Shown here: piece after piece, positions 50,227 through 61,777 of the stretch
Layout: each line of letters begins with the position of its first letter
Position numbering within the stretch: the first letter of the stretch is position 1
The notes under the pieces: generated by a model
Told to the model about the DNA's origin: nothing
What the model saw: only the letters and a program-made list of their open reading frames with translations
The model's database searches: none
Translations under genes and position numbers: made by a program
NCBI RefSeq assembly: GCF_022539665.2
Contig: NC_081332.1
Location: 1,013,773 to 1,077,772 of the forward strand
Direction of reading: 5' to 3'
DNA: 64,000 nucleotides
Source of the DNA: Daphnia carinata
Taxonomy: Eukaryota; Arthropoda; Branchiopoda; Diplostraca; Daphniidae

Positions 50227-51258
50227 ATGAACATCTATTACGTGGTAAATATTCATTCTTGAAATATTTAGAATATCTCATGTTTTGAATTGGAATTTGT
50301 ATTCAGACGAGTTTGGTCCTTTTGGGTCTTTTGGCCATCTCATTCGCTGACGAAGTGAAACCGTACGGTCCTTACGACAAGTTGGAAGGCTATTTCCAGT
50401 ACGCTAACGTTCCAGCGGAAGGTGAATATGAATTCGGTTTTAATCGTGGCAATTCCGATCATCACGTGTCACGTCATGAACAATACAAAGACGGCAACTT
50501 CCGCACAAAGGTATACATTTAATCCAATTATTTTTATTCAAACGATTTCTAAATGCTTTATTTGATTTTTTGATGTCATTAAATCATAGGTCAAGTGGGC
50601 CGACGCTTATGAGGGTCATGGCGAACATGCTTGGGATTACAACCATGGCGGCTACAAGGGCGATTACAAGCCGGACTACAAGCCGGACTACAAGCCGGAC
50701 TACAAGCCGGACTACAAGCCGGACTACAAGCCCGACTACAAGCCCGACTACAAGCCCGACTACAAGCCCGACTACAAGCCCGACTACAAGCCCGACTACA
50801 AGCCCGACTACAAGCCCGACTACAAGCCCGACTACAAGCCCGACTACAAGCCCGACTACAAGCCCGACTACAAGCCCGACTACAAGCCAGAGTACAAACC
50901 GGAGTACAAGCCCGACTACAAGCCACAATACCAACCCGAGTATAAGCCGGAATACGAGGCGGACTACAAGCCAGATTACAAACCCGAATACAAACCCAGC
51001 TACAAGCCAGAATACAAGCCCGAGTACGAACCCGAATACAAGCCGGAATACCAAGCTGATTACAAGCCCGATTACAAGCCAGAGTACAAGCCGGAATACA
51101 AGCCGGAATACAAGCCGGAATACAAGCCCAGCTATGAAACTTCGTACCAACAGACAGCATACAAATCCCCGGCAGCCTACGATGTCCCTGTCTACAAGCC
51201 CACTGCCTACAAGTCGACAGGATACGAACGTATTTACCGTGGCGCTTTCAGGCCTTAA
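50227..51258 (+). CDS. Secreted cuticle-type protein 4 with Tyr-Lys-Pro-Asp repeat tail
   Basis: Exons 50227-50244 (MNIYYV), 50307-50510 and 50590-51258, about 296 residues. The signal peptide runs MNIYYVTSLVLLGLLAISFA. The family core follows: LEGYFQYANVP, YEFGFNRGN, FRTKVKWAD, and GHGEHAWDYNHGG, a change from GYGEHYWEYNHG. The tail is about 39 tandem tetrapeptides, Tyr-Lys-Pro-Asp or Glu (50665-51132), then a Tyr/Ala/Thr end. Tyr-Lys-Pro tandems recall tyrosine-rich cuticle and byssus proteins that are cross-linked after tyrosine oxidation; the alternating Lys and Asp/Glu would also let chains pair by charge. The function is inferred. The frame is open throughout and TAA is at 51256-51258. 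Confidence 0.85.
50665..51132 (+). repeat. 39 x 12-bp coding minisatellite
   Basis: Exactly 39 units of the form TACAAGCCSGAS. Central units (about 50725-50880) are identical TACAAGCCCGAC; 3' units vary (GAG, CAA, AGC and others). Identical units in the middle and diverged ones at the end imply recent expansion. Confidence 0.92.
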
Positions 51259-53594
51259 ATAACAGTAGAATTTTTCTAATTGATCGAATTACGTGCTGAA
51301 AAAATTCTATCTATTTTATTTTATTGTTCGGTTCGCTAGTTAGTGTATAGTTGCTCAGAATACACACATCTATTTTTGTTGCAGTGCAGCAAACGCTAAA
51401 ACACATGCAAACAATTTACGTCTGTTTATTGAATTGGAGAAGAAAACCATGTCAACATTGGGCGTTTTTCGCGACATGATTGAAACCTTTTACTTTACAC
51501 TGCAGTTACAGTTTGTTGCTGATTGCCCAAGTTGAATTATTCGGTTCGTTAGATATAAAAATTTATTACATCGCATTCATAAAAAACCTCGTTTCCGTAT
51601 GGATCTGGGGGTAGCTCACGGTGATCTTATAGTTTTATTGTTTTACGATTGCAATCCAATTCTAGTGATGTAAAAAAATAAATCTTGACGATAACCAAAG
51701 GCAAATTGTAAAACGTATGGATTTAACAAGTAGGAACTAAAATTTGAAAAACTTATGCGTAGTTTAGCAACATGCACCCAAAATGACCTCATAACAACAT
51801 CCTTTCTGCTGTGCTGTATCTTTTTAAAAGTGGACCACGCCAAATTTTCTTCCATTTTGCTAAAAAGAAGTAGCAACAATACAGAGTGGGTTTTTTCGCG
51901 TATCCAATTTTCGAAAGGGATGATTACGTAGAGGTACATAGTAGTCGAGTTTCAACCACAAGCCACTAAACTAATGGCTGGGAAACAAGGACTTTCATTT
52001 GATGTTTCACAGTTGGGCAAGCAAATCATTATTTATTACCATTCTCGAGTGAAAAAAAAAAAATTGAGCTCACCAGACAGCAAAAATACGGCAGTCGGAG
52101 AACTTGTGTCTGAGAGGTCAGAAACATCTGTTATCTTAATCTTTGTCGTCAACCAGCGGCAGCTTTCTCTTTTTTCCCCCCAATTATACGACGGTGGTTA
52201 GAGGCTTAGCATCTTCATCATTCCTATTGTGGAATCAATCCATAAATAAAGTTGTCTGCTTCGGGCATCTGGAAAGGCGTCTAACCCAAATAACTCCGAC
52301 GGGCTTCACTGCCTACGAGAAATCAACGAAAGTAAATTAGGTGAGTGTGATTTATTTCGTAAAACAAGCGAAAGCTTGGAAAGCAAATGGCAAGAAAATT
52401 CCAATGATTAACGCCTTCAGATGTGAAATAAAATTGATTCCAAGAAACATTGGTCGAGGGCTCTGCCGCCATGTCTTTGTCCACAAATGGAAAGCTAAGA
52501 TTGAATAAAAAAAGAAATAAACCACAAATAATTACGAAAGTGAGTTTCAATATTCTTTCAAGTTATGTTTTATACTGCCCAGCAAATGAAAAGAAATGTT
52601 AAAAAATTTAAACTCACGGTACAAAAGCCAACAATCACGCGATAATCCAACATTTCAATCGCTCCTCAGAGGGTTATGGCCTGAAACTTGCGTAGACATC
52701 TAGCGGTTGTGAAACCGAACAACACTGAAACATCACTACTCAAATTTAATGGAATCGCAGTGCACTGCCGAACGTGAACTTGGTGACAAGTGGGCGTGAT
52801 TCGAAAGCCATCCAAGTATCGTAAACTATAGCAAATTGTACCAAATCATGATTCATGTGAAAAAATAGCGCTCTAGTCATAGAAGTGCCTTTTAGTACTG
52901 AATCTTTGTTTGACTTTTAAAGCAACGAGTTCATATAATGTGCAACTTTTCCAACAAAGTATCTCATCTATTTAACAAGAATTGTTAACTGTGATCCAAC
53001 AAACTGTAAGTACCACTGTAAATAAGTGGAACTTGATTAGGACTCAGAAAAACGTGCAACTGAAAATGGATTCCAACTGTTCATCTGCTCTTTACTGGTA
53101 TGTTCTTTGCCGTCCGCATCCTATTTCATCTTGCCAAATTTCAGCTTCTAAAAATAAATTTGCTAATTTAATTTCCATGAAATTTCAGTAATTGTGTAAA
53201 TATGAAGTAAAAAAACAGTAGGTCCTTTTCACTGAATTTTTCGCTATTATTAACCCCTCGCCCCCTAAAATTAGGCAGGGTTGTCTAAAACAAAAGAAGT
53301 TATATCTTTTACTTTGGCGCCAAAAATAAAAAAAAATTAGTGTATAGTCGTAGAAAAGCATAATAAAAGAATAGCACACAAAAGAAACATACAGTGTGAA
53401 ATGCTTACAGTCATGGGTGTGTAGAAACGCATCCACATACGCAGACGTGGTGTAGCTGTGAGTTTGGCGGGACGAAGGACAACGCCATCAGTCACATGCC
53501 TGACGTTGTAGCATTCGCATGTATTTTTTAATCCTGTTCTTCCTAGTGCAATTCACTATAAATATTGAACTTGATTTAAACAAAAAACACTGAA
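51259..53594. other. Intergenic, no gene supported
   Basis: 2.3 kb. A minus-strand frame at 52323-52550 starts with a signal-like MKLTFVIICGLFLFLFNLSF, but its continuation shows no family. The rest has no visible genes. Confidence 0.4.
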
Positions 53595-56500
53595 ATGTTT
53601 CAAATGTGCTGGACTGATTGTTCGTGTTGGCGTCTAATTGGCATCAAACTCTATTTAATTTTGATTGTCATCAACTGTAAGTATGATATTTTACCTAAAC
53701 GTTTTGATAGTTTATCTGTTATTCTTGAATAGCGTGATGTATTCGAATCTAAAAAACGTAATCAAGTTAACTGGAGGGAAACATTAGTAAATGATTGCCA
53801 ATGCAAGTTCATCAAGGTCTCATTGTTGGTTGATGAAGAGAAGAATAGATGGCAAAATGAGACACGGTTCCTCTTTGTTGTTTCTTTTCCCTCTGATTAT
53901 CTAACACACTCCCCTACAGCGTAGACCTATAGATAATCACGTTGAGGTTTCTTCTTTTTTTGTCTCTTGATTGTCTTTCTTTTATATTCCACTGTAATGA
54001 CGTGGATTCCCCACTAGAAGTCGACGAGAAACAATTTAGAGAACTCGTATTGTCAAAAAAAAACGGAAATTCATTTTCTTTAAAGCAAAATGTTTGAATG
54101 TTTGTGCTGTCCAATAAGAACAGCTGACAGATCTTTTCGACAATTTTGCAATAGATGCGGAGATCACAGTACAAATCTCGTCTGTTTTCTTTTATAGTCC
54201 ATATGCAAATCCTTTTATTCTTTTCGGCTGTATCAAGGCTATAAAGATACCAAGACTAGCAATACATCAATTATTCACTTCTCCGTATGGGATATTGCCG
54301 TAAAGTGCGCAATCGATTTTTTTCATATGAATAAATCAGGAAATTCAGGTCGGTCCGCAAAATCTTTTCTTGTTGGCCCTTTTTTTTGTTGTATAAAATC
54401 AAATGGAATAAGGTTCTTTTTCCCTTACATCTTTTGTTAGAACACGCTTCACTTCAAATTGCAGGGTAATAATAGCCGAAAAGGATCTTCAAAGTTAAAG
54501 TCGTGCAGACACTTTGAATAAACGATGACAATAGCGTGTATTTTATCAAGTACATTGTTATTTTTTATTTTTGTTTGCACCTTCTATTCTAGTCTTGGCT
54601 GTGGATGGACTCAAGTTGCTTCAAGTGTCTATTCCGCCATTGAAATTGACGGGACAAACAGCTCGACTTGCTTGTCAATACGACCTCGAAGGAGACACGC
54701 TTTACTCTATTAAATGGTGAGTTATTATTTTTATTTGTTAATGCTAAGCAAAGTGAAATTTTTAATAAAAGATTATTTTTGAAAGGTATAAAGGTGGGCG
54801 AGAGTTTTTCCGTTACGTTCAACGTGACCAGCCACCGATGCAAGTGTTTCCAGTTGAAGGCGTCAAAGTGGACGTGAGTTTATTTAATATTAAATTTTAT
54901 GTATAAGTAATATGTTTAAAATCAAATTGAATAGCGTACCAGTTTTTAAGGGCATTTTAGATTATTCTGGCAAACCGTAACTAAGTGATTTTCTATTCAT
55001 TGGAACACAAAGAACGAAAAATGGGGATGCAGCTGTAAAGATGAGCCATTTCTAAAGGGGCATTGATTAATACGCTTAAACACGTGACGACTATTAGTAA
55101 GAGTAGTTCTAAAAAAATATTTAATTTTTATTCAATTTTTCTTGATGCAGAAAAGCCAATCGGACCAGTTCCAAGTCACCCTGGTTCATTTAACTATTTC
55201 ATCGACAGGTAAGTTGAATGATAGACACAAGTAAACATTACCTACAATGTCGGTATCATTTGCAGGTCGTTACAAATGCGAAGTATCAGTTGATGCCCCA
55301 TCATTCCAGACGTCCTTCAACACTGTCGAAATGAATGTTGTCGGTAAGAATATTTCACATTATGAATAATCACATATTTATACAGTGCAACCCAAGTTTG
55401 TTGACATAACTCTAAGGTTAACCAAACATTATACACTACGGCTATTTCGTTCTGTAAATAGACGTATGGATTAAGTGATGCGCTTTCTCTACACGGATAT
55501 TTTGCTATAAAGGATTGACAATTAGTCGTCCGGAAACATTTGCGTCTGGCTACCGACTGATATGACGTCACGCGTCGATTTGTCGTTGAAAGGACATTTG
55601 TTCAACTGTACAAAAAAAAGGGGAGGTATATAATTAATAATAGAGACGCAAGGGGGAGACAGAGATGATCCTCTTTTAATGCAAATCCATCAAGCGAGTG
55701 AAGGGGGGATTCGTCACAGAAATGCACAAAAGGCTTTTTGCTCCACCTCGATCCATTTTAAGCGAAACATTCGTTTGATGTAATAGTTGAATGTCTCTAA
55801 GAAAGATAAATAATATGTAGAATAATTGGCGTATGTCTACAATGTCAAGTGGGCGATACGTAATGCTCAACTCAGGGCACACAGCCTGTGGACAAGAGGC
55901 TACAGGAATGTCAAGTAGATGCGGCTAAAAACAAAATTCTTTGTTTTGAGCAACAATAAACATGTGTTACATGATTATTCTTTTATCTGTTCGCATTGTA
56001 ATGATGTTACATGGCGATGTGTAGTAGTAGCCCTGCGGCCGGGGAGTTATACTTACCAACGCAACTCAATTATCCATCCTATTGTCATCCGTCTCGTCTG
56101 CAGTGCCCAACTTTTCTTTTGTATCGACTTTTATTTTTGGGTTTGTTTTCCTAATCTTTTTACGAGAAAGGGAATAAATATAACCGAAGTGAATCATTCA
56201 CGTATTTTCTGCGCAATGTCCAAAAATGCATTTAAGAAAATTAATTTATTGTTTAAATTTGTTGAAGCTTTACCAGAATTCGGACCTCGGATCAACACCA
56301 AGGGTTTTTTCTCGTTCGATTCCAACGTGACACTCGGCAATTCTGCTTACAGAATATTAAAAAGTGATGATAACTATCATCGATCGTATCATTTGTATTA
56401 TTCACGGCAATCCAACGCTCGTGATAATGACGAAATTCAAATCAATTGCACGTCGAGTCGTTCAAAACCAGCAGCCGAACTTCATTGGTACGTCAATGGT

Positions 56501-56952
56501 TTCAAGGTCTGTAACTACAAAATAAACAAAAAAAATTTTCACAATATTAATTGTTTTTTGAAATTTATGTGAGATAGGTGAAGGGGGAGCACATGATTGA
56601 ATATGCCCCATTTATTGACGACGAGGCAAGTAATTCTAGCACGTTATTGGAAACGTCTATACTGGGACTCAGATGGAAATGGATGATAGCGTCGTCTAAT
56701 GATAATCACCAAGAAATGGATGCTGTAATTACTTTCAATTGTACGGCAGCCGTTGGCTCTGTTTACTGGAGCTCGACAGCGTTAACGCTCAGTCCCGAGA
56801 CGGGGGTCGGTGCCAAATCACGACCAATGTTGATGTATCACGGGAGCCATCTATCCTCAAATGCAATTTCTGTTACTTCAATCACATGGCCAGTAGCTTT
56901 TCTTTATGGTATCTTTCTTGTCTTTTCATCTTTCTGCAGGCACTATGGCTAG
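53595..56952 (+). CDS. beat: Beaten path (beat) family immunoglobulin protein
   Basis: Seven exons whose phases all agree: 53595-53676, 54593-54716, 54786-54873, 55151-55208, 55266-55343, 56268-56506 and 56578-56952, about 347 residues. A hydrophobic N-terminal signal region (LIGIKLYLILIVI) leads into the first Ig domain with the beat hallmark: VSIPPLKLTGQTARLACQYD, LEGDTLYSIKWYKGGREFFR, QVFPVEGVKVD and GRYKCEVSVDAPSFQT. A second Ig-like part has EIQINCTSSRSKPAAELHWY. The C-terminus is hydrophobic (VAFLYGIFLVFSSF), consistent with a GPI signal or membrane anchor. Beat proteins are neuronal cell-surface or secreted proteins that bind Side-family partners in axon guidance (known from Drosophila). 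Which beat paralogue this is cannot be told. Confidence 0.85.
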
Positions 56953-59168
56953 ATTATAAAATTAATTTCATCAGTTAGCAATTAGTTATTTTTTTATTGT
57001 TGTAAATATAGTTTTTTACCTGAATTTGGCCAAAATCCAGATGGTAGCCCAGTAAAAAATGTGTTCTTTTCTTGCCATTTTGGTTATTGTTCAAAGTCTC
57101 TGTGTACGTTCCTATTATGTTAACGTATTCCCTACTCAGCATCTCATTTTAATGCCTATGTATTGTTGAAACTTTCGACTTACCGATGAGAATTGTTCTC
57201 CATTTTCATACCTCTGATCTAGTCACGTGTTCTGTACAGAGGGTACAATTCTGCTCTTTGCTCGTACAGCATTTTCATTTGTCTTCTACCCTAACCTGAA
57301 GAAAAAAAGTAAAAGTTCTTTTTTTTACTCGAAGTAAAATACATCCTCTTTGTTATGCTTAGAAAATCAAAAGTTAAATTTCGATAAATTTTATTTGTGA
57401 AAGAGAAAATGACAACGTCTATATCGTGGTCGCCCAAGTTCAGATTCGAACTAGGAGGTCCTCATCACGACATGTGTGCTGTAAAAAACTTTATATTTAT
57501 ACATCCAGTGTTTCTCAAAAACTTCACACATCTATTATTGAATTTGAGAATTTGTATCCATTCTTCACTTGAAAAGTGCATGTAAGTAATTATTTAAAGA
57601 CTAATTTTTGAGTAATTATCAAAATTCAAAAGTTCTTTCATCATCGAAGGAAGCATAAGTTTATGAATGCCCTGGTTGATAAAACCATCTAAATGTTCCA
57701 TCTTATATTCTTGGACATGCATTTCTTGCTTTTACTTGCTTATACCTTAATTATATATATACATTCATTACTTTTTGCTGTTTTTAGGTAAAAAAAAAAA
57801 AGGGGGGCTACAAAATGAACAATCAGATGGGACTTGAAATTTTAAGTTCGATTCTTCAAAGAATATCACACCCAAATTTGATGCTGTGAAAAACTGATGC
57901 CAGTTTTTATGGCATCAAGGCTAAAGACAGTCAGAGGTTTGGTGCTGAAAGGCTACCACAAAAATGCAGCAACTAAACAAAGGCCACAGTCTCAGTCAAG
58001 TCGATATGGATTCTTTGGAAAGAATTCATCATACAGTAAGTTGTTTTTCTTAGAAAATATAAATCAAAATAAAGCCTACAGCAAATTTACAACTAAAGGA
58101 AATATTAGAGAATCCGGCTTCCACTTCCATCAGGGATAAAACAAGTTACAACAGAGGAGGCTTGGTCTACATCCGTCTATGTGGATGGAGATGAACGCGC
58201 TGAAAGTTCATAGCAAATACAACGATGTCATTTGGCTGTTGGGGAAAAGCAAATGACCAGATCAGTACTCGTCTGCTGATAAAGAATGGCCCATCTCCCA
58301 TCACGAAACTTCGTACATCAATTGACTGTCCATAGCCGAGGAAGGATATACAGATTGAGCAAATGGAAATTTCAAGCATAGATTTGGCATAAATTCGATT
58401 CGCGAATTTAACCTTGCCTTATTAAATGCAGCAACAAAGAAGCAATCGAATGGAAAAATCTGCAGGTTAGTTATTTAGTATCGTATCAATCCCAAGATTT
58501 CGTTACTCATCAAATTGCATTTCCATTACACTTGTACATTTTGTGAGTTATTCTTTTTTTTTTCTATTTCATTAATAAAGTAGGCAAGGTGATCGCACCA
58601 GCACAGGTGAAGTAACCGTCCATCCGAAGAAATCACGTTCCTACCCTTCAACACGAGTGGGAGATCTTGGTTGTCACTACCAATGATGACAAGTCTTTCC
58701 TTTAAACGACACCTGGCGTTTATGCATTGTTATTTAAACGGAATTTGAAATGCATTCCACAACGTGGACACTCGGCTGTCCTGGAGGTCTGTGAAGTCGA
58801 TTTGGATATCATCGAGTCTGTACCGCCAAACAGGTTCGAATATGTTAAATTAGGAATTCAAAATTTTTATTTACATATATTACCAACGCTTAAGTTACAA
58901 AATTCATCCATTAATTTTTCATGCCTTTAAAAACAATTTCTGCTATATTAATTTTAGATCACTCAAATTTTTGAGACGGTGATGATGAAAGTTAAACGGG
59001 CAGCGTTCGAATTACAAAATAGTTATAAATATTAACGATCTGCGTTACAGCCCCAAAGATTGTTTTAATATTTAAACAAAAAGGTGATAGTATCCATCCT
59101 ACTATAAAATTTATTTATTGAATCGCGAAAGACATCAACGACACTGTAAAAAACAAAATTTATTTCAT
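56953..59168. other. Intergenic with degraded coding-like pieces
   Basis: 57900-58140 (+) is an open frame, and 58140-58860 has plausible exon-like pieces interrupted by stops (for example EWEILVVTTNDDKSFL then a stop near 58700). I do not recognise the source; it could be a dead gene or transposon remnant. Confidence 0.35.
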
Positions 59169-61196
59169 TTAAACTTTAGTTTCAAGGTCTCCAGCCAAAG
59201 CTTTCTCTTTCAGATGACTTCTAGACGGCTGCTGTTGTGGTACTTGATGCAACATCCCAGCTTGTTGTGGTTGTTGTTGACGTTGGTGTCCCGGAAAATG
59301 TCTGTTGTGACCTTCAGCTCTTCTCCGCTCAAGTTCACGCGCCATTGCGGATCGGTAAGCTTCGTAGTTCATGACGATCGTCTCCAATTCCTGTTTGTAG
59401 AGTCGTTTAAGAACGTTGTCGTAGCAGTCGAGTTCCGGCAGCCGGAAAAGCTCCCAACGCAACTTGTGATCGTGTTCAGGTGCTGCACGAGAATAGAACT
59501 GGAGCCAATATGGAATCTCTTCGTAAAGGTATGGATTGGCCGGCACCAACACTTGTGGTGGTGCATGAAATTCAGTGTGGCGAGGGGCTGGAGGCATTGG
59601 TCTCGACGGCCGCATTTGCGCATCCGCCAAAGATGAGGACCCTGACGTAATGTAACGAGGTGCACAAGGATGTTCATATTGGGCGTGGCGAGTCGTGTGA
59701 TTTACGTAATAAATGCCAAACTCGCTCGATTCAACTCGTTCCCAACCTAGAAATTATGATTCAATTAGAATTCAAAGGATCAAATTTAGAATGAGTACCA
59801 GTGGGTAAGCCTTCCTTCTCCAACGGATGAGACCAATGCGTTGTCTGCGTGTTATGATCAATGTAGTACTTTCGTCCACGTAAGGTGTAATCTATGGACC
59901 AACCAGGTGGTAAGGGAAATTCTTCTGAGCCACTATCTTGACTCGTATTGGTCGATGTCGTTGGTACCGCTGCAGCACCTGTTGCTCCTGCATTCGTTGA
60001 TTTACTTAGGTTCTGATAGACAGGATTTTCTTGTTGTTGGGAGCTGCTGTTACTGGCCAGAGACGATTGTGATGCGCTAACGCTACTAGAAAGTAAAAGA
60101 GGGATGTTGGCATAGGTAGGTGAATGTTGTTGGTGAATTTGTTGCTGCTGCTGTTGATGCTGTTGGACACTAAGCCTTAATTGGGCCAACTGTTGTTGCA
60201 GCACCAACAATTGCTGTTGCTGTTCACGTGCCGAAGCCGACAGGTAAAGAGGATAAATGTGTTGCTGTTGTTGTTGTTCAGCTGCCTGCATAGAGCTCAA
60301 CTGTAATTGTCAAAATAAGGAAATTTCTTAGCTCATTTTGTTGTGGAAAACAAAGAAATGTGAGATTCATTCGTTTGCCAGCCACACCATGGAGAGAGAA
60401 ATAAGTGCACCAGCAGACAAGACTAAGAAACAATAAAACAAAAAGCTAAATTAGGCAAGCCATACCTGGGAGTCGGGATCAACCAGAACGAGTTTCAGTG
60501 GATTGGCCGGGGGATTTTGTGATGGGTGGCATAAAGGAGGAGCGACTGTGGTGGCAGAAGGGAACTGCTCAGATGAGCCCGGTTTCGTCAGAATGTGACC
60601 CTCAAGGCCCAGACCTCTTGCCAGAGAAAGCGAGTCACTCTCAGATACCTCGGCGTAATCAGCGTAGGCCTCGTCAAAGGAGGCAGACTAATTGGGGGGC
60701 AAAAGCCGTGCAACACAAACAAGGATTTGAACATTCACTCAAGCTAAGTGCCAATGCAAGCAAACATGCCAAATGACGAATCACCATTATACAAACATAT
60801 TTTAAAGCTACCTACCAAATGACTTTGCTGCTGCTGCTGCTGCTGCTGTTCAGCCTTGACTTCGCTGGCAGGTATGTACCTCCCTTCGTAACCAGTCTGG
60901 ATCTGCTGCTTGCCACCGTGCTTGATGTTGGACACCACTTCCAGGCTCTGGGTGGAACCGCTCAGCTTCTTGGCTGCCTGAGACTTGCTCTTCAGAGCGT
61001 CGACGGTCCTCGTCGAGGTCCAAACATTGATGACTGTTATACATTTTTCGCTAGTTAGTTGACATAGACTAAAATTTGCATTAAGTGGAATGGTATTTTT
61101 ACTTGGTACATCTGAAGGCGCCTCTTTCTTCAAGTATTTCCCTGTTGTTGTTCCATTAGAGTTCCAAGTTTTTGGATCTTTTTTCTTCGTTAACAT
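59169..61196 (-). CDS. sav: Salvador, WW-SARAH scaffold of the Hippo pathway
   Basis: Four exons with consistent phases: 60816-61196, 60466-60687, 59799-60300 and 59169-59746, about 560 residues. It begins [20 protein letters not shown] and has a Gln-rich stretch (eight CAG-type codons near 60830) and a second Gln-rich run (60240-60130). Two WW domains follow: [20 protein letters not shown] with THWSHPL, and [20 protein letters not shown] with YEHP. The C-terminal SARAH coiled coil ([20 protein letters not shown] onward) binds Hippo/MST kinase. Salvador scaffolds Hippo with Warts/LATS to restrain Yorkie/YAP. It is divergent from aftiphilin with 581 bp between start codons. All key motifs present, no breaks. 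Confidence 0.93.
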
Positions 61197-61777
61197 TTTC
61201 CTTGTGATCTGATAAACTTTGAAACGGCTGAATTAAACACATACACACTTGATGGGGTTTTCAGTTGAAACCCTGCCGGAGGTGAACAAAACAAAACTTT
61301 GAACGCATTCCGACGTCAGAGGGCTACCTGTCTTGAAAGCAAGTAGACCTTAATCACCTTATTTTTTGGTCAACATTTTAAAAATCGTATACCGATTAAA
61401 ATCAATTTTTGTAATTTTTTTAATTCTCCTAAATTTACAAGTTCAAGAATCAAGTTTTTAAAATTTAAATAAGTAATAAAGGTTACATTAAATAATGAGG
61501 CCAACATCTGTCAGCTGATTTCCATTACCATCGTCTGTTGTGGAAAGTCGAACAAAATTGTCCCAAAGTTGGATGATATTCAAGAATTATTTGTCAGTAT
61601 CTTTGAAACGATGACTTTGATAGTGACGAATTTTAATTTTTAAAATCAAATATTTTATGCTAACCAAATTTCGTTAATTCCTATCGTGTTTGTGTGCAAG
61701 TTCCGTGACCCATTAATGCAGCCTCACATCACAAAGTGTTATTTCACGTTTTTGCATAACTTTCTGACTAGCTAGCC
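61197..61777. promoter_or_regulatory. Bidirectional promoter region, salvador/aftiphilin
   Basis: 581 bp between divergent start codons. No TATA box is obvious for either gene, as usual for housekeeping genes. It contains CGACGTCAG near 61311, a possible CREB-type site. Confidence 0.5.

Noticed and set aside
50665-51132. Possible CRISPR-like array
   Set aside because: Units are contiguous 12-mers with no spacers, and they encode protein in frame in a eukaryotic gene.
50584-51160. Long minus-strand frames (about 188-189 residues) opposite the repeat tail, and two alternative plus-strand frames
   Set aside because: They are products of the 12-bp repeat, which is open in several frames. Only the frame continuing the spliced secreted protein has a signal peptide and family core.
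52323-52550. Secreted peptide starting MKLTFVIICG on the minus strand
   Set aside because: Signal-like N-terminus, but the rest is AT-rich hydrophobic sequence without splice support or family; too weak to annotate as a gene.
57897-58930. Gene with exons around 57.9-58.9 kb
   Set aside because: Pieces are interrupted by stops and no family is recognisable; described only as a possible remnant.
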